The notes under the pieces were generated by a model. That model saw nothing but the letters and a program-made list of their open reading frames with translations, was not told where the DNA came from and made no database searches. This document shows positions 52,633 through 62,128 of a stretch of DNA of 64,000 nt, piece after piece. The stretch is from Desulfobacteraceae bacterium (GTDB lineage Bacteria; Desulfobacterota; Desulfobacteria; Desulfobacterales; Desulfobacteraceae). The DNA is taken from contig JADGFI010000005.1 in assembly GCA_016743945.1 (NCBI GenBank), positions 62,001-126,000 of the forward strand, given 5' to 3'. Positions within the stretch are counted from its first letter, which is position 1, and each line of letters begins with the position of its first letter. The translations under genes and the position numbers were made by a program.

Positions 52633-53175
52633 TTGGAAAATAAAGCAAGGATTACCCTGGTGATTGGTGGGTGCAGAAGCGGCAAAAGCCGTTTTGCTCT
52701 GGAGGCAGCCAATCAAATCAAGGGGGGGCAAAAAATATTTTTGGCCACCTCGGTTCCCCGGGACCTGGAAATGGACAAACGAGTGGCCGCCCACCGGGCG
52801 GAACGAGGAGAAGACTGGCAGACCATTGAAGAACCCATCATGATTCATGATACCATTGAAAGCGCTTCAAAAACAGCAGATGTCATCCTGGTGGACTGCC
52901 TGACCCTGTGGACCTCCAATCTTTTGTTTGCCGAATATGATGAGCCACGGATCATGGAGGCCACAACTCTTTTGGCTGTGGCCCTGGAAAAGAGCTTTTG
53001 TCCTGTCTTTTTAGTGTCCAATGAAGTGGGGTATGGTATTGTGCCGGAAAATTCCCTTGCCCGGCAGTTTCGTGACATTGCCGGTCTTGTGAACCAGAAA
53101 ATAGCGGCCATGTCGGACCGGGTTGTCCTGACGGTGGCGGGTATTGACATCCCCATCAAACCCCGGAAAAATTAA
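52633..53175 (+). CDS. cobU: Adenosylcobinamide kinase / adenosylcobinamide-phosphate guanylyltransferase
   Basis: A 180-residue bifunctional enzyme that phosphorylates adenosylcobinamide and adds GMP, preparing it for nucleotide-loop attachment. It starts with TTG at 52633 behind AAGAGG. Walker A GGCRSGKSRFA is at 13-23; the guanylylation region HRAERGEDW lies near 56-64; VDCLTLWTSNLL and NEVGYGIVPENSLARQFRD complete the CobU pattern. First gene of the corrinoid cluster. Confidence 0.92.
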   Translation: MENKARITLVIGGCRSGKSRFALEAANQIKGGQKIFLATSVPRDLEMDKRVAAHRAERGEDWQTIEEPIMIHDTIESASKTADVILVDCLTLWTSNLLFAEYDEPRIMEATTLLAVALEKSFCPVFLVSNEVGYGIVPENSLARQFRDIAGLVNQKIAAMSDRVVLTVAGIDIPIKPRKN

Positions 53176-53192
53176 AATTCTTAAAGAGCATA

Positions 53193-53349
53193 ATGCAATC
53201 ACCGCAGACCCTGTACCCGGGAGGATCTGGTGGCTATTTTAAATGCAGACCCAGACCAGATGAAGACTCTTTTGGCAGCACTTGAAGCCGCTGGGCGTAT
53301 TGAAGCCCGGAAACAGGACCGGGGTATTTTTTACCAGACCATAAAATAG
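53193..53349 (+). pseudogene. Frameshifted small winged-helix-like gene
   Basis: Between cobU and cobS. The ATG at 53193 has AAAGAG five bases upstream and reads MQSPQTLYPG before running into another frame. Removing one G from the GGG run near 53219 gives a continuous 51-residue frame (YPEDLVAILNADPDQ, then LLAALEAAGRIEAR, ending IFYQTIK) that stops at 53349. The length is exactly three-fold plus one, as expected for one extra base. The helix-turn-wing look recalls FeoC-like or small HTH proteins. Whether the extra base is real or a sequencing error cannot be told here. Confidence 0.6.
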
Positions 53350-53391
53350 CATGACGATAAACATAACGGGTCAGCAAATAAAGGACAGGCA

Positions 53392-54156
53392 ATGGACGAG
53401 AAAACCAGCAGTTTAACAGATTTTAAATCTTCGATTTTATTTATCACCATTTTGCCAGCGGGCAAAAATGTGGCCTATTCTCCCATGGGCATGATCCGGT
53501 TTTTTCCGGTGGTGGGGCTGATCATCGGTGCCTTGCTGGTGCTTTTTGATCTTGTGGTCTCCCAACTCTGGGCACCCCCTGTGGCAGCCTTGCTGGACCT
53601 GCTTTTTTTGGTGGCAGTCACCGGTGCCTTCCATCTGGATGGGCTCGGGGACACGGCAGACGGTATTTTCAGCCACAGGTCCAGGGAACGAGCTCTTGAG
53701 ATCATGAAAGACAGCAGGACCGGCATGATGGGACTTGTGGCTGTTATCTGTGGACTTGCCGTGAAACTGGCGGGTATCTGGTCCGTCAAAACAACCGGGA
53801 CTCCGGTTCAAATACTGATACTGCTGTTTATTGTGCCGGCCTATTCAAGGGCTTCCATGATTTTTGGCATTAAAGCGTTAAATTATGGCAGAAAAGGAGA
53901 AGGAACCGGAAGGTCCCATTTTGGCCGGCCCATCCGTTGGGCCGATTTTTCCTATTGTCTGATACCCCTGTTTTTCTCTCTGTTTTTGGGGTATAAGGGC
54001 TTGGTTTTGAATATTGTGTTTTTTATCGGTGTGGCCTTAATACTGATGTTTTATAAGAAAAAAATGAATTGTATCACAGGGGATATGCTGGGCGCCATGA
54101 ACGAGGTATTGGAAGCAATCCTTTTTTTGGTGGCCGGTGCAGTTCTGGTCTTGTAA
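53392..54156 (+). CDS. cobS: Adenosylcobinamide-GDP ribazoletransferase (cobalamin synthase)
   Basis: A 254-residue polytopic inner-membrane enzyme that joins adenosylcobinamide-GDP to the lower-ligand riboside. Hallmarks: FHLDGLGDTADGIF near residue 82, the DSRTGMMG motif near 107 and a C-terminal region NCITGDMLGAMNEVLEAILFL. About six or seven membrane segments are apparent. It follows the broken small gene by 42 bases and precedes cobD by 29. Confidence 0.93.
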   Translation: MDEKTSSLTDFKSSILFITILPAGKNVAYSPMGMIRFFPVVGLIIGALLVLFDLVVSQLWAPPVAALLDLLFLVAVTGAFHLDGLGDTADGIFSHRSRERALEIMKDSRTGMMGLVAVICGLAVKLAGIWSVKTTGTPVQILILLFIVPAYSRASMIFGIKALNYGRKGEGTGRSHFGRPIRWADFSYCLIPLFFSLFLGYKGLVLNIVFFIGVALILMFYKKKMNCITGDMLGAMNEVLEAILFLVAGAVLVL

Positions 54157-54185
54157 CCAGATTCCCTTTTTAAAAGGAAACCAAC

Positions 54186-55283
54186 ATGATTCAAGGACAT
54201 GGGGGAAATAAAAACAAACTGGCAAGGCAGCTTTGCTGTCCTGTGACAGATATCATTGACATGAGCAGTAATCTCAATCCCCTGGGACCGCCGGACACTA
54301 TTCATGCCATTATCAGGGAACGGTTGTCGGCCATCCATTCTCTGCCGGAACCGGATGCCGCTTCCATGTGCAGGGGGTTTGCCCGTTACCATGACATTGA
54401 TCCTAGGAATGTCATGGCCGGAAACGGCACCACTTTTTTTATATACACCATCCCCAGGGCCCTTGGCGTGAAAAAAGTGGTCATTGCCGGTCCCGCCTAC
54501 TCGGATTATAAAGACGCCTGCAGGATGCATGGGATAGATCATACCCATTGCCTGGCGAAAAAAGAGCAAAATTTCCAATTGGACATTGATAAAATTTCGG
54601 AAATGGCAAAGGACGCTGATCTGGTTTTTTTGTGTAACCCCAACAATCCCACAGGCGCTTTGACACCCAGGGAGAAGATTGCCTTTCTGATTAAACGACA
54701 TCCGGACACCTGTTTTGTGGTGGATGAATCCTATCTGCCCTTTGTGGACGATGCCCAAAATCTTTCCTTTGTGTCCGATACCCACTATCCCAACCTGCTG
54801 GTCTTGTCTTCCATGTCAAAAATATTCAGGATTCCCGGGCTTCGGACGGGATTTTTAAGTGGGGCCATCCCCTTGATAGACAAGGTAATGGGGTATTACC
54901 AGCCTTGGAGTGTCAATTCCCTTGCCCAGGAAGTGATCACAGATATTTTTGCCCACCCCGAAGCGATTGAACCCTTTTATGAACAGACCCGTGTTTATAT
55001 ACGCGAGGAAAAACAGGTGTTCGTCCAGGCCCTCCAGGGCGTTTTTGGAATTTCCCTCTTTGATGCGCCCACCTATTTTATCCTGGCAGAATTAGGCCGC
55101 ATGACAGCCCCTGACTTTTGCCGGGCAATTGGTCAGGATAAAATTCTTATCCGGGATTGCGGGAATTTTTATGGGCTGACCGACCGGTTTGTGCGGTTTT
55201 CCCTCAAGACAAGGCAGATCAACCTGGCCCTGGCGGATAGCATTAAAAAGAGCCTGGCCCATGGAATGGAAAATCATGTGTGA
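54186..55283 (+). CDS. cobD: L-threonine-O-3-phosphate decarboxylase (PLP-dependent)
   Basis: A 365-residue class I/II aminotransferase-fold enzyme making aminopropanol phosphate, the linker of the corrin nucleotide loop. It opens with GHGGNKNKLARQL (the HGG start of CobD), shows DMSSNLNPLGPP near residue 25, NPNNPTGALTP near 155 and the PLP lysine in SSMSKIFRIPGLRTG near 220. AAGGAA precedes the ATG. It overlaps the start of cbiB by eight bases. Confidence 0.9.
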   Translation: MIQGHGGNKNKLARQLCCPVTDIIDMSSNLNPLGPPDTIHAIIRERLSAIHSLPEPDAASMCRGFARYHDIDPRNVMAGNGTTFFIYTIPRALGVKKVVIAGPAYSDYKDACRMHGIDHTHCLAKKEQNFQLDIDKISEMAKDADLVFLCNPNNPTGALTPREKIAFLIKRHPDTCFVVDESYLPFVDDAQNLSFVSDTHYPNLLVLSSMSKIFRIPGLRTGFLSGAIPLIDKVMGYYQPWSVNSLAQEVITDIFAHPEAIEPFYEQTRVYIREEKQVFVQALQGVFGISLFDAPTYFILAELGRMTAPDFCRAIGQDKILIRDCGNFYGLTDRFVRFSLKTRQINLALADSIKKSLAHGMENHV

Positions 55284-56241
55284 GATTGCCTGGTATGTTC
55301 TCTTTGCCGCCTTTGTTTTGGATTTTCTTGTGGGGGATCCCCGATGGCTGCCCCACCCTATTGTAGGCATGGGTCTTGCCATTTCTTGGTTTGAACCCCG
55401 TTTTAGACGCTGGATTTCAAATCCGTTTTTTTCAGGGGGGGGATTTGCTGTTTTCCTGATAATATCCACCTGGGCTCTTTGTTTTGGACTGGTGAAACTG
55501 GCTGTTTTGATTCACCCCCTCCTGGGGGTCGGGGTTCAGGTGCTGCTTCTTTTTTATTGTTTTTCTGCAACGAGCCTGGTTGATGCGGCACAGGAGGTGG
55601 CTTGTCCCCTTGAAGCCCATGATATCGGATCTGCCCGAAAAAAGGTGGCCATGATTGTGGGGCGTGAAACCCGGGACCTGGAAGAGGTCGCTGTTACCCG
55701 GGCCACCGTGGAAACCGTTGCAGAAAATTTTGTGGACGGTTTTTTGTCTCCCTTGTTTTTTGCCCTCCTGTTTGGGGTGCCCGGTGCCATGGCCTATAAA
55801 ATGGTCAATACCCTGGATTCCATGGTGGGATATAAGAATGAGACCTATCTTCTTTTTGGCCGGGCATCGGCAAGGATTGATGATGCGGCCAATTTTATAC
55901 CGGCACGGATTTCTGTTCTGGTGATTAGTTTTGCCGCTTTTTTATTGTCGGTTCCAAGGGGGGTGTCTGCCCTGAAAACCGGTATTTCCCAGGGCCGGTG
56001 CCACAAAAGCCCCAATGCCGGGTACCCGGAAGCTTCCTTTGCCGGGGCCTTAAAAATACGCATGGGCGGTCCCAATGTTTACCATGGGAAATTAGTGGTC
56101 AAACCCTATATTGGCGGGCAATTCCCAGATCCGGACATCCATGGGATCACCCGGGCCTGTGAACTGATGCGGCTTTCAGCCTTGGTGGCTGTCCTGGTTG
56201 CCTGCGGGGTGAGTCTGTTTTTTTTAAGCGGTCTGTTTTAA
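55276..56241 (+). CDS. cbiB: Adenosylcobinamide-phosphate synthase
   Basis: A 321-residue polytopic membrane enzyme that amidates adenosylcobyric acid with the aminopropanol (phosphate) linker. LDFLVGDPRWLPHPIVGMG near residue 12 and ETVAENFVDGFLSPLFFALLFGVPGAMAYKMVNTLDSMVGYKN in the middle are diagnostic, and NAGYPEASFAGAL near 240 is also typical. I prefer ATG 55276; ATG 55261 adds five residues and a much longer frame back to 55189 overlaps cobD deeply. Start overlaps the cobD stop. Confidence 0.92.
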   Translation: MCEIAWYVLFAAFVLDFLVGDPRWLPHPIVGMGLAISWFEPRFRRWISNPFFSGGGFAVFLIISTWALCFGLVKLAVLIHPLLGVGVQVLLLFYCFSATSLVDAAQEVACPLEAHDIGSARKKVAMIVGRETRDLEEVAVTRATVETVAENFVDGFLSPLFFALLFGVPGAMAYKMVNTLDSMVGYKNETYLLFGRASARIDDAANFIPARISVLVISFAAFLLSVPRGVSALKTGISQGRCHKSPNAGYPEASFAGALKIRMGGPNVYHGKLVVKPYIGGQFPDPDIHGITRACELMRLSALVAVLVACGVSLFFLSGLF

Positions 56242-56254
56242 GGGGGAATCAAAA

Positions 56255-57076
56255 ATGAAAGAGAAAACACTGCCATTGCCGAACCGGCCCTTTCGTCTGG
56301 GCACCACCTCTTTTATCTACCCGGACCATATCATTCCCAATGTCCGGAAAATAGGGGCTTTTTTTGACGAAATTGAGCTGCTGGTATTTGAAAGCAGCCC
56401 TAAAGGCGTGCTGCCCTCCAAGGAGGATATCCGGGTGCTTGAACAATTGTCAGAGGAGCTGGATCTGTCCTACAATATTCATTTGCCAACCGATATCAGC
56501 CTGACAGACCCCTCTGGAACACAACGGGAAAAGGCCGCCGATACCCTGGTTGCGGTGATCGAATTGTTTGCCCCCTTAAGTCCCACCACCTTTACCCTCC
56601 ATTTGTCCATGGACAGGGGAGCCTTTACCCGGGAAGATCTTTTTTCATGGGACAAACGGGCGAAAAAAGGTCTGGATTTCCTGGTACCCCGGTTGCCCGA
56701 CCCGGGCCTGGTTTCCCTTGAAACCCTCTGGTACGACCCTGACGCTCTTTACCGCCTGGTTGAGGATTATGCGCTTTCTCTGTGCATTGATGCGGGCCAC
56801 CACTTCAAATACGGCCACGATTTGAGAACCACCTTTGAACGTTTCAAGGATAAAATACCCCTTGTTCATCTTCATGGCGTAGATTTTTCAGGCCCGGCCC
56901 CCAGGGGCCATACCGGTCTGGACAGGCTTCCCCATGAGCTGTTTGCGCTTACAACCGAACTTTTGATCCCCTATGAAGGAACGGTTTCTCTGGAAGTTTT
57001 TAACCTTGAAAATCTAAACCGTTCCCTGGCGCAGCTTTCCCTGGTATTCAAGAATATCCCCATACTGAAACCATAA
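56255..57076 (+). CDS. cbiR: CbiR-type cobamide amidohydrolase (corrinoid remodelling)
   Basis: A 273-residue TIM-barrel protein of the AP-endonuclease-2-like superfamily. It opens with FRLGTTSFIYPDHIIPNVRKIG; further landmarks are ELLVFESSP near 42, YNIHLPTDIS near 75, TLHLSMDRG near 115, SLETLWYD near 152, CIDAGHHFKYGHD near 178 and VHLHGVD near 204. This wording and the position behind cobU/cobS/cobD/cbiB fit CbiR, which removes the nucleotide loop from scavenged cobamides so that they can be rebuilt with the cell's own lower ligand. AGGGGGAA precedes the ATG. Confidence 0.8.
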   Translation: MKEKTLPLPNRPFRLGTTSFIYPDHIIPNVRKIGAFFDEIELLVFESSPKGVLPSKEDIRVLEQLSEELDLSYNIHLPTDISLTDPSGTQREKAADTLVAVIELFAPLSPTTFTLHLSMDRGAFTREDLFSWDKRAKKGLDFLVPRLPDPGLVSLETLWYDPDALYRLVEDYALSLCIDAGHHFKYGHDLRTTFERFKDKIPLVHLHGVDFSGPAPRGHTGLDRLPHELFALTTELLIPYEGTVSLEVFNLENLNRSLAQLSLVFKNIPILKP

Positions 57077-57106
57077 TTATCAGTCGACGGGCTTTAGCTC
57101 ACAGTT

Positions 57107-60100
57107 CTATTCCATTGTTTTTCCAGCCGTGTTATCAAGGCGGATCAGGTTAAAATCCCCCAGGATGGCATAGAGACTGGGTACCACCACCAATACCAGC
57201 ACCGTGGAAACCATTAGACCAAACACAATGGAACAGGCCAGGGGTATCAGGATCTGGGCCTGGAGGGACCGCTCTGCCAGCAGGGGCAGTAGTCCTGCAA
57301 TGGTGGTGATGGATGTCAGCATTACCGCTCGAAACCGCTGTCTGGCAGCCATTTTTCCTGCCTGGACCACGGTCTCTCCCATGGCGGTATGCTGTTTGAC
57401 AAAGGTTACCAGAAGAATCGAGTCATTGACCACAATACCGGCCAGGGATATAAAGCCCATGAGACTGGGCATGGCAAGGTCAAGGCCCATGAGCCAATGG
57501 CCCCAGATCACACCTATGAAGGCAAAGGGAATGGTTACCATGACCACCAGGGGCTCCTGGTAGGATTTGAACTGGAAACTTAACAGACAGAAGACCCCGA
57601 AAATACCGATGCCAAGGGCCTTGATCATCCCGCCCATGGCTGATTTCAATTCCTTTTCCTGGCCTTCCAGGCCGGTTGTTATCCCGGGAAACTCCTTTTT
57701 CAGTTCCGGTAAAAATTTTTGTCTTGTATCGGCAATGACATCTGCTGCATTGGCCAGGGTTGTATCCATGTCCCCTGTTACGGTAACCGTCCTGATGCCG
57801 TTTACCCGGCGGATCCCGGCATAGCCCCTGTCCAGGGTAACAGCGGCCACCGCCGTTAAGGGGACCCGTTCCCCCTTGAGGTTTATGAAATAAAAATTTT
57901 CAAGGTGGGAAATGCTGTTCCGGTCATTGTCGGCAATTCTTAGGTTGACCTCATAGGATTGATCCCTGACAATCATCTCACTGGCCGTAATTTTGTAGAA
58001 AGCTGCCCGAAGCTGGCCTGCCACCATCCTGGCGGTGAAACCCTTGGCGAGAGCACCTTCCTTGAGGGTGACCTGGATTTCAGGTTTGCCCGGTCTTAGG
58101 TCATCGTAGAGATCCGATACCCCCTGGTATTGGTAGAGCCAGTCGATGAGCCGGGTGGAGGCCTGTTTGAGTTCATCCAGATCATTTCCCTTGAGACGAA
58201 TTTCAATGGGAAGACCGCCGGGGCCGATGGCGGGTTCTTTAAAGGTCAGGGCAATGGCATCGGGCATGTTGGCGGTAAGGGTCCGCCATTGGTGGATGAT
58301 TTGGTCAATGCTGGCTGTCCTGACTTCGGCATTTAAAAGATCCAGGGAGACGGTGGCCACATGGGGTCCTTTTTCTCCGGCATCTGCATTGGTATTATAG
58401 AGAACACTGATATGCTCCACCAGATCACCCCCCCCCGGCTGTGGGGACAAATCCCGGTTGACCCTCTTCGCCGCGTCCACCAGCTTGTCCACATAAAAGG
58501 CGGTTCTTTCCAGGGGGGTGCCCTGGGGAAAAAGGATCCGGGCCTGGATTACATCTCCGTCAATTTCAGGGAAGGCCCTGACCTTGAGAAGGCCGCCGGC
58601 AATCATGGAAACCGAGGCAATAAAGGCAAAAATGACCAGCCCCATGAAAAGATACCGATAATCAATGGCTCGATCCACCAGACGGCCCACTATGTTTTCC
58701 CTGATCCATTCCAAAATTTTGTCGATTTTCAATCGGATTGAATTGGCTTTCATTCTCTTTTCATTGGTTTTCAGGGAGTGGGCAAGATGGTGGGGCAGGA
58801 TGCAGAAGGCTTCCACCAGACTCACGGACAGGGTGAGGATAAGAATGACGGGGATCACATAGAGGACCTTGCCGATATCCCCCGCCATACTCAGGGCCAG
58901 GGCCCCAAAGACAAAGAGGGTGGTCAGAAAGGAGGAGAGTACCCCGGGGGCCACCTGGGTGATGCCGTCCACGGTGGCCTCGAATCCGGTTTTACCCTTT
59001 TCCAGGTTGGCAGCCACATTTTCGGCAATGACAATGGCATCATCCATGAGAATACCGATCCCGATGAGCAGTCCCACCATGGACAGCATGTTCAGTGAAA
59101 GTCCCAAATGTTTCATCACAAAAAAGGTCATGGCAAAGGAGACAGGCAGTCCCATGACCACCCAGAAAGAAAACCTAAAGGGAAAGAAAAGCACCATGGC
59201 GGTGAAAACCAGAATCAGACCCTGGATCGCATTTTTCCCCAGCATATCCAGGCGGTCCCGGACAATCTTGGATACATTCTGGGTCAGGACAAAAGAAACC
59301 CCGGGCGGGGCCAGATCCTTTTCCTTTTCCAAAAAGTCTGCCACCGCATCCATTATATCCAGAGCATCTTCCGACTTGGTTTTATTAATCTGAAGAATAC
59401 CAGCTCTCTTGCCGTTGAACAGAATTTTGTCTTCCGCATCCTCAAATCGATCTGTAATCTTGGCGATTTCTGCCAAACGGATCCTTGCTCCGGTTTGACT
59501 TGCGACCACGACAAGTTCCCCCAGTTCTCGTACTGTATTGCGTTCTTCGGTAAACCGAATCAAGATATCGGCATCCCGGGTCTTCAGGCTGCCAGCCGGT
59601 AAATCAATGTTTTGAGCGGATACGGCAGACTCAATATCAGTGAGGGACAATCCCAGGCGCATCATATTATAAAAGGGAATTTCCATGAGAAATTCCTGTT
59701 TGGAAAAGCCTTTGACCTCCACCTGGGAAATGAGATCCGTCTGTTTGATACGGTCTTTCAGGTCTTCACAGAAAAACTTGAGGTGAACCGGGTCCATGGG
59801 GCCGGTCACGGCGATGGAAACCACCTGATCCGTCTGGTTGATCTGTTTGACAATCACATCCTCCACTGAATCGGGAAAATCGCTGATGGCTTCCACCTTG
59901 GTTTTGATGTCATTTAAAAACTGGATAATATTGCCCTCTTCCACCATCTCCACCACAACCCTGGCCTGGTTTTCCATTGCTGTACTCTTGACCTCGGCAA
60001 TATTACTCACGCTGTCAATGGCATCTTCCATACGCCGGCAGATGGAGGCTTCCACATCCTCGGCCGTGGCCCCGGGATAGGCGGCCGTAATTTCAATGGC

Positions 60101-60241
60101 ATCCATACTGAAATTAGGGAATGTTTCCCGGGTAAGATCCCCGATGGAGATGGCACCCAGGGCCAAGAAGAGCACCATGAGCAGGTTGGCAGCGGTGGGA
60201 TGATCAGCAAGATAGGAGACCATTCCTTTGAATCCATTCAT
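57107..60241 (-). CDS. RND efflux pump permease (third system)
   Basis: A 1044-residue RND protein. Start ATG 60241 lies one base past the adaptor's TGA; a longer frame from 60292 overlaps the adaptor. Porter start AAYPGATAEDVEASICRRMEDAI follows TM1, TM4 carries LLIGIGILMDDAIVIAEN with the two proton-relay aspartates, and the second half has SLAGIVVNDSILLVTFVKQH. It is distinct from the other two permeases in the window and resembles the AcrB/MexB-like group. No outer-membrane channel is linked, so TolC at 43437 or another would have to serve. Confidence 0.93.
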   Translation of the reverse strand: MNGFKGMVSYLADHPTAANLLMVLFLALGAISIGDLTRETFPNFSMDAIEITAAYPGATAEDVEASICRRMEDAIDSVSNIAEVKSTAMENQARVVVEMVEEGNIIQFLNDIKTKVEAISDFPDSVEDVIVKQINQTDQVVSIAVTGPMDPVHLKFFCEDLKDRIKQTDLISQVEVKGFSKQEFLMEIPFYNMMRLGLSLTDIESAVSAQNIDLPAGSLKTRDADILIRFTEERNTVRELGELVVVASQTGARIRLAEIAKITDRFEDAEDKILFNGKRAGILQINKTKSEDALDIMDAVADFLEKEKDLAPPGVSFVLTQNVSKIVRDRLDMLGKNAIQGLILVFTAMVLFFPFRFSFWVVMGLPVSFAMTFFVMKHLGLSLNMLSMVGLLIGIGILMDDAIVIAENVAANLEKGKTGFEATVDGITQVAPGVLSSFLTTLFVFGALALSMAGDIGKVLYVIPVILILTLSVSLVEAFCILPHHLAHSLKTNEKRMKANSIRLKIDKILEWIRENIVGRLVDRAIDYRYLFMGLVIFAFIASVSMIAGGLLKVRAFPEIDGDVIQARILFPQGTPLERTAFYVDKLVDAAKRVNRDLSPQPGGGDLVEHISVLYNTNADAGEKGPHVATVSLDLLNAEVRTASIDQIIHQWRTLTANMPDAIALTFKEPAIGPGGLPIEIRLKGNDLDELKQASTRLIDWLYQYQGVSDLYDDLRPGKPEIQVTLKEGALAKGFTARMVAGQLRAAFYKITASEMIVRDQSYEVNLRIADNDRNSISHLENFYFINLKGERVPLTAVAAVTLDRGYAGIRRVNGIRTVTVTGDMDTTLANAADVIADTRQKFLPELKKEFPGITTGLEGQEKELKSAMGGMIKALGIGIFGVFCLLSFQFKSYQEPLVVMVTIPFAFIGVIWGHWLMGLDLAMPSLMGFISLAGIVVNDSILLVTFVKQHTAMGETVVQAGKMAARQRFRAVMLTSITTIAGLLPLLAERSLQAQILIPLACSIVFGLMVSTVLVLVVVPSLYAILGDFNLIRLDNTAGKTME

Positions 60242-60242
60242 A

Positions 60243-61595
60243 TCAGAGGGTCTTCCCTGCAGCCTGGCGCTTGATTTGTACTGCCCTTTCAAGATCCATT
60301 TTCGGCAGCAGTTTCATCCCTTCCACAGCCGGAATCAGATCTGTAAGCACGACCTTTTCTCCGTCTTTTATCCCTTTTGCCAGAACAGCCAGGTCAGCCA
60401 GGGCCAGTTCCAGGGTCACCGGCCTGATTTCCAGGCGGTTATCCGGGGTGCAGATATAAATTTTGTCGGTGTGAACGGCACTTCTGGGAACAACATATCG
60501 ATGGGTAAGTGGTTTTCCCCTCAGTTCAACCTCCACATACATGTTGGTGGTCAGGGGGGGGCGTTTTCCCGGAATGAGATTGCCATAGGGGTTGTCAACG
60601 GTTACAAAAAATGTCAGGGTGCCGGTTGCAGGGTCCATGGCCTCTCCGGTCCTGGAAAACATCCCTTCCCATTCAATGATCCTCTCCTTTGTCAGGGGGA
60701 GTCTGACCCGGGCAGAGATACCAATGGCCCTGCGGATGGTTTCAATGTCAGGTACCTGGTCAAAGGTCTTGGTAGGATTCCGGGGCAGCAGCTTGAAAAA
60801 TTCCTGGGGAGTCAGCTGGACCGGAATCTCGGCTCTGTCAATGCTCTCAGCCTCCAGCATAATGGTGCCGGCCGGGGCAAATTGGAATTGCTCTATATTG
60901 ACCCGTGAAATTCTGCCGTTGAAAGGAGCCCTTATCTCGGTTTTGGATACATCCAGCCGTCGTTCCGCCACCGAGGATTCCCCGGATTTCTTTTGGGCCA
61001 GCAAGGCCTTTTTCTGGCTTGGAATCAGTCTCAAGGTATTTTCAAGACTGTTGACCGAGGTCTGGCGGGCCAGAAAGCTGGTCTCTTCTTTTTCCATCTC
61101 CGACGAAGAGATATACTGCTGTTCATAGAGTTTGCGTTTTCGATCCAGTTCCTGGGAGGCAATGACCAGGGCTTTTTTTTCAATCACCAGGAGGTGTCCC
61201 GTGTTTTTTTTTGACTGCTCCAATTCCTTGAGCCGGGCATCCAGATTCATGACCTCTGCCACGCCTTTGGATTCTGCCAAGCCGTAGGACCTATTATCAA
61301 TTTTCAGCAGCAGATCACCTTTGTGGATAAAATATCCTTTTTTAATCTTTGCATCCATAAAAACAACCTGGCCGCTGACTTCGGGAATGGCCTGCCAGGT
61401 TCGGTCCGCCACCACATACCCATATCCCGTGGTCCTGGGAACCACTGATATCCTTTCCAGGGGTATCACCCGGACTGCCTGGACCCGTTCCCGGTCTTCC
61501 ATGCGGACCGGTGGTTTCTTGTTGGTTTTCATAAAGATGAGCAGGCCAACCCCAATGATCACAGGGATAAGAATCACCAGTTTTTTTTGTTTCAT
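60243..61595 (-). CDS. RND efflux periplasmic adaptor (HlyD/MFP family, third system)
   Basis: A 450-residue adaptor with a single N-terminal anchor (KKLVILIPVIIGVGLLIFM) and no lipobox. Lipoyl half (WQAIPEVSGQVVFMDAKIKKGYFIHKGD) near residue 70, long coiled-coil hairpin at about 105-205, second half (TEIRAPFNGRISRVNIEQFQFAPAG) near 220, then a beta-barrel. Its stop is immediately before the permease start. Confidence 0.9.
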   Translation of the reverse strand: MKQKKLVILIPVIIGVGLLIFMKTNKKPPVRMEDRERVQAVRVIPLERISVVPRTTGYGYVVADRTWQAIPEVSGQVVFMDAKIKKGYFIHKGDLLLKIDNRSYGLAESKGVAEVMNLDARLKELEQSKKNTGHLLVIEKKALVIASQELDRKRKLYEQQYISSSEMEKEETSFLARQTSVNSLENTLRLIPSQKKALLAQKKSGESSVAERRLDVSKTEIRAPFNGRISRVNIEQFQFAPAGTIMLEAESIDRAEIPVQLTPQEFFKLLPRNPTKTFDQVPDIETIRRAIGISARVRLPLTKERIIEWEGMFSRTGEAMDPATGTLTFFVTVDNPYGNLIPGKRPPLTTNMYVEVELRGKPLTHRYVVPRSAVHTDKIYICTPDNRLEIRPVTLELALADLAVLAKGIKDGEKVVLTDLIPAVEGMKLLPKMDLERAVQIKRQAAGKTL

Positions 61596-61813
61596 CTGTA
61601 TTTCCTATTAAATTTGTTGCAAAAATTTCAACTTTCTGAGTTGAAATTTTCTAAGCGTATAAGATATAACTATTTGAAACAACTAAGAATATTGACAAGA
61701 TTCACTGTCCATGATATGTATTTTTTATCTCTAAAAACAAACAATCAAAGATAGGGATCTCATCAAAAGGCATATTACCTCGATAGAATCTCAAAATCAA
61801 ACCATAAACCCTG

Positions 61814-62062
61814 ATGCTCGGTATTTTTGGTGACTACTTTTTCAACGCTAAAAATTTTTTGAATGATTCTTCAGAAGAAGCTTTTCTTTCTTTGATGACT
61901 GATATACGACAGGAACCGTTCCAAAAAAGAGGCGATAACAAAATCCACAATGATCTGGAACCAATGGTAAAAAAGGCTATTGAGATTGGTCTCCGGGCGA
62001 AGTCTCTTGTAATGAATAGGTTCAGTCGCAGCTATGAAAACCGCATAAATTTGTTGAATTAA
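61814..62062 (+). CDS. Short open frame of doubtful status
   Basis: An 82-residue frame (FGDYFFNAKNFLNDSSEEAFLS, later NDLEPMVKKAIEIGLRAKSL) without a recognisable family or a good ribosome site. It lies beside transposase remnants, and the opposite strand here could equally be decayed transposase. Kept only because it is the longest frame in the stretch. Confidence 0.25.
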   Translation: MLGIFGDYFFNAKNFLNDSSEEAFLSLMTDIRQEPFQKRGDNKIHNDLEPMVKKAIEIGLRAKSLVMNRFSRSYENRINLLN

Positions 62063-62065
62063 CTG

Positions 62066-62101
62066 CGCTATTTTTTCAGCAGGTCTTTTGAAAAAATAGC
62101 G
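62066..62101. repeat. Inverted repeat next to the transposase remnant
   Basis: Perfect 13-base arms, CGCTATTTTTTCA (62066-62078) and TGAAAAAATAGCG (62089-62101), around a ten-base loop. It lies just past the 3' end of the transposase fragment and could be a terminator-type hairpin of the former element. Confidence 0.55.
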
Positions 62102-62128
62102 TATCTTTGGATTTTGAAATTGCTTGAG

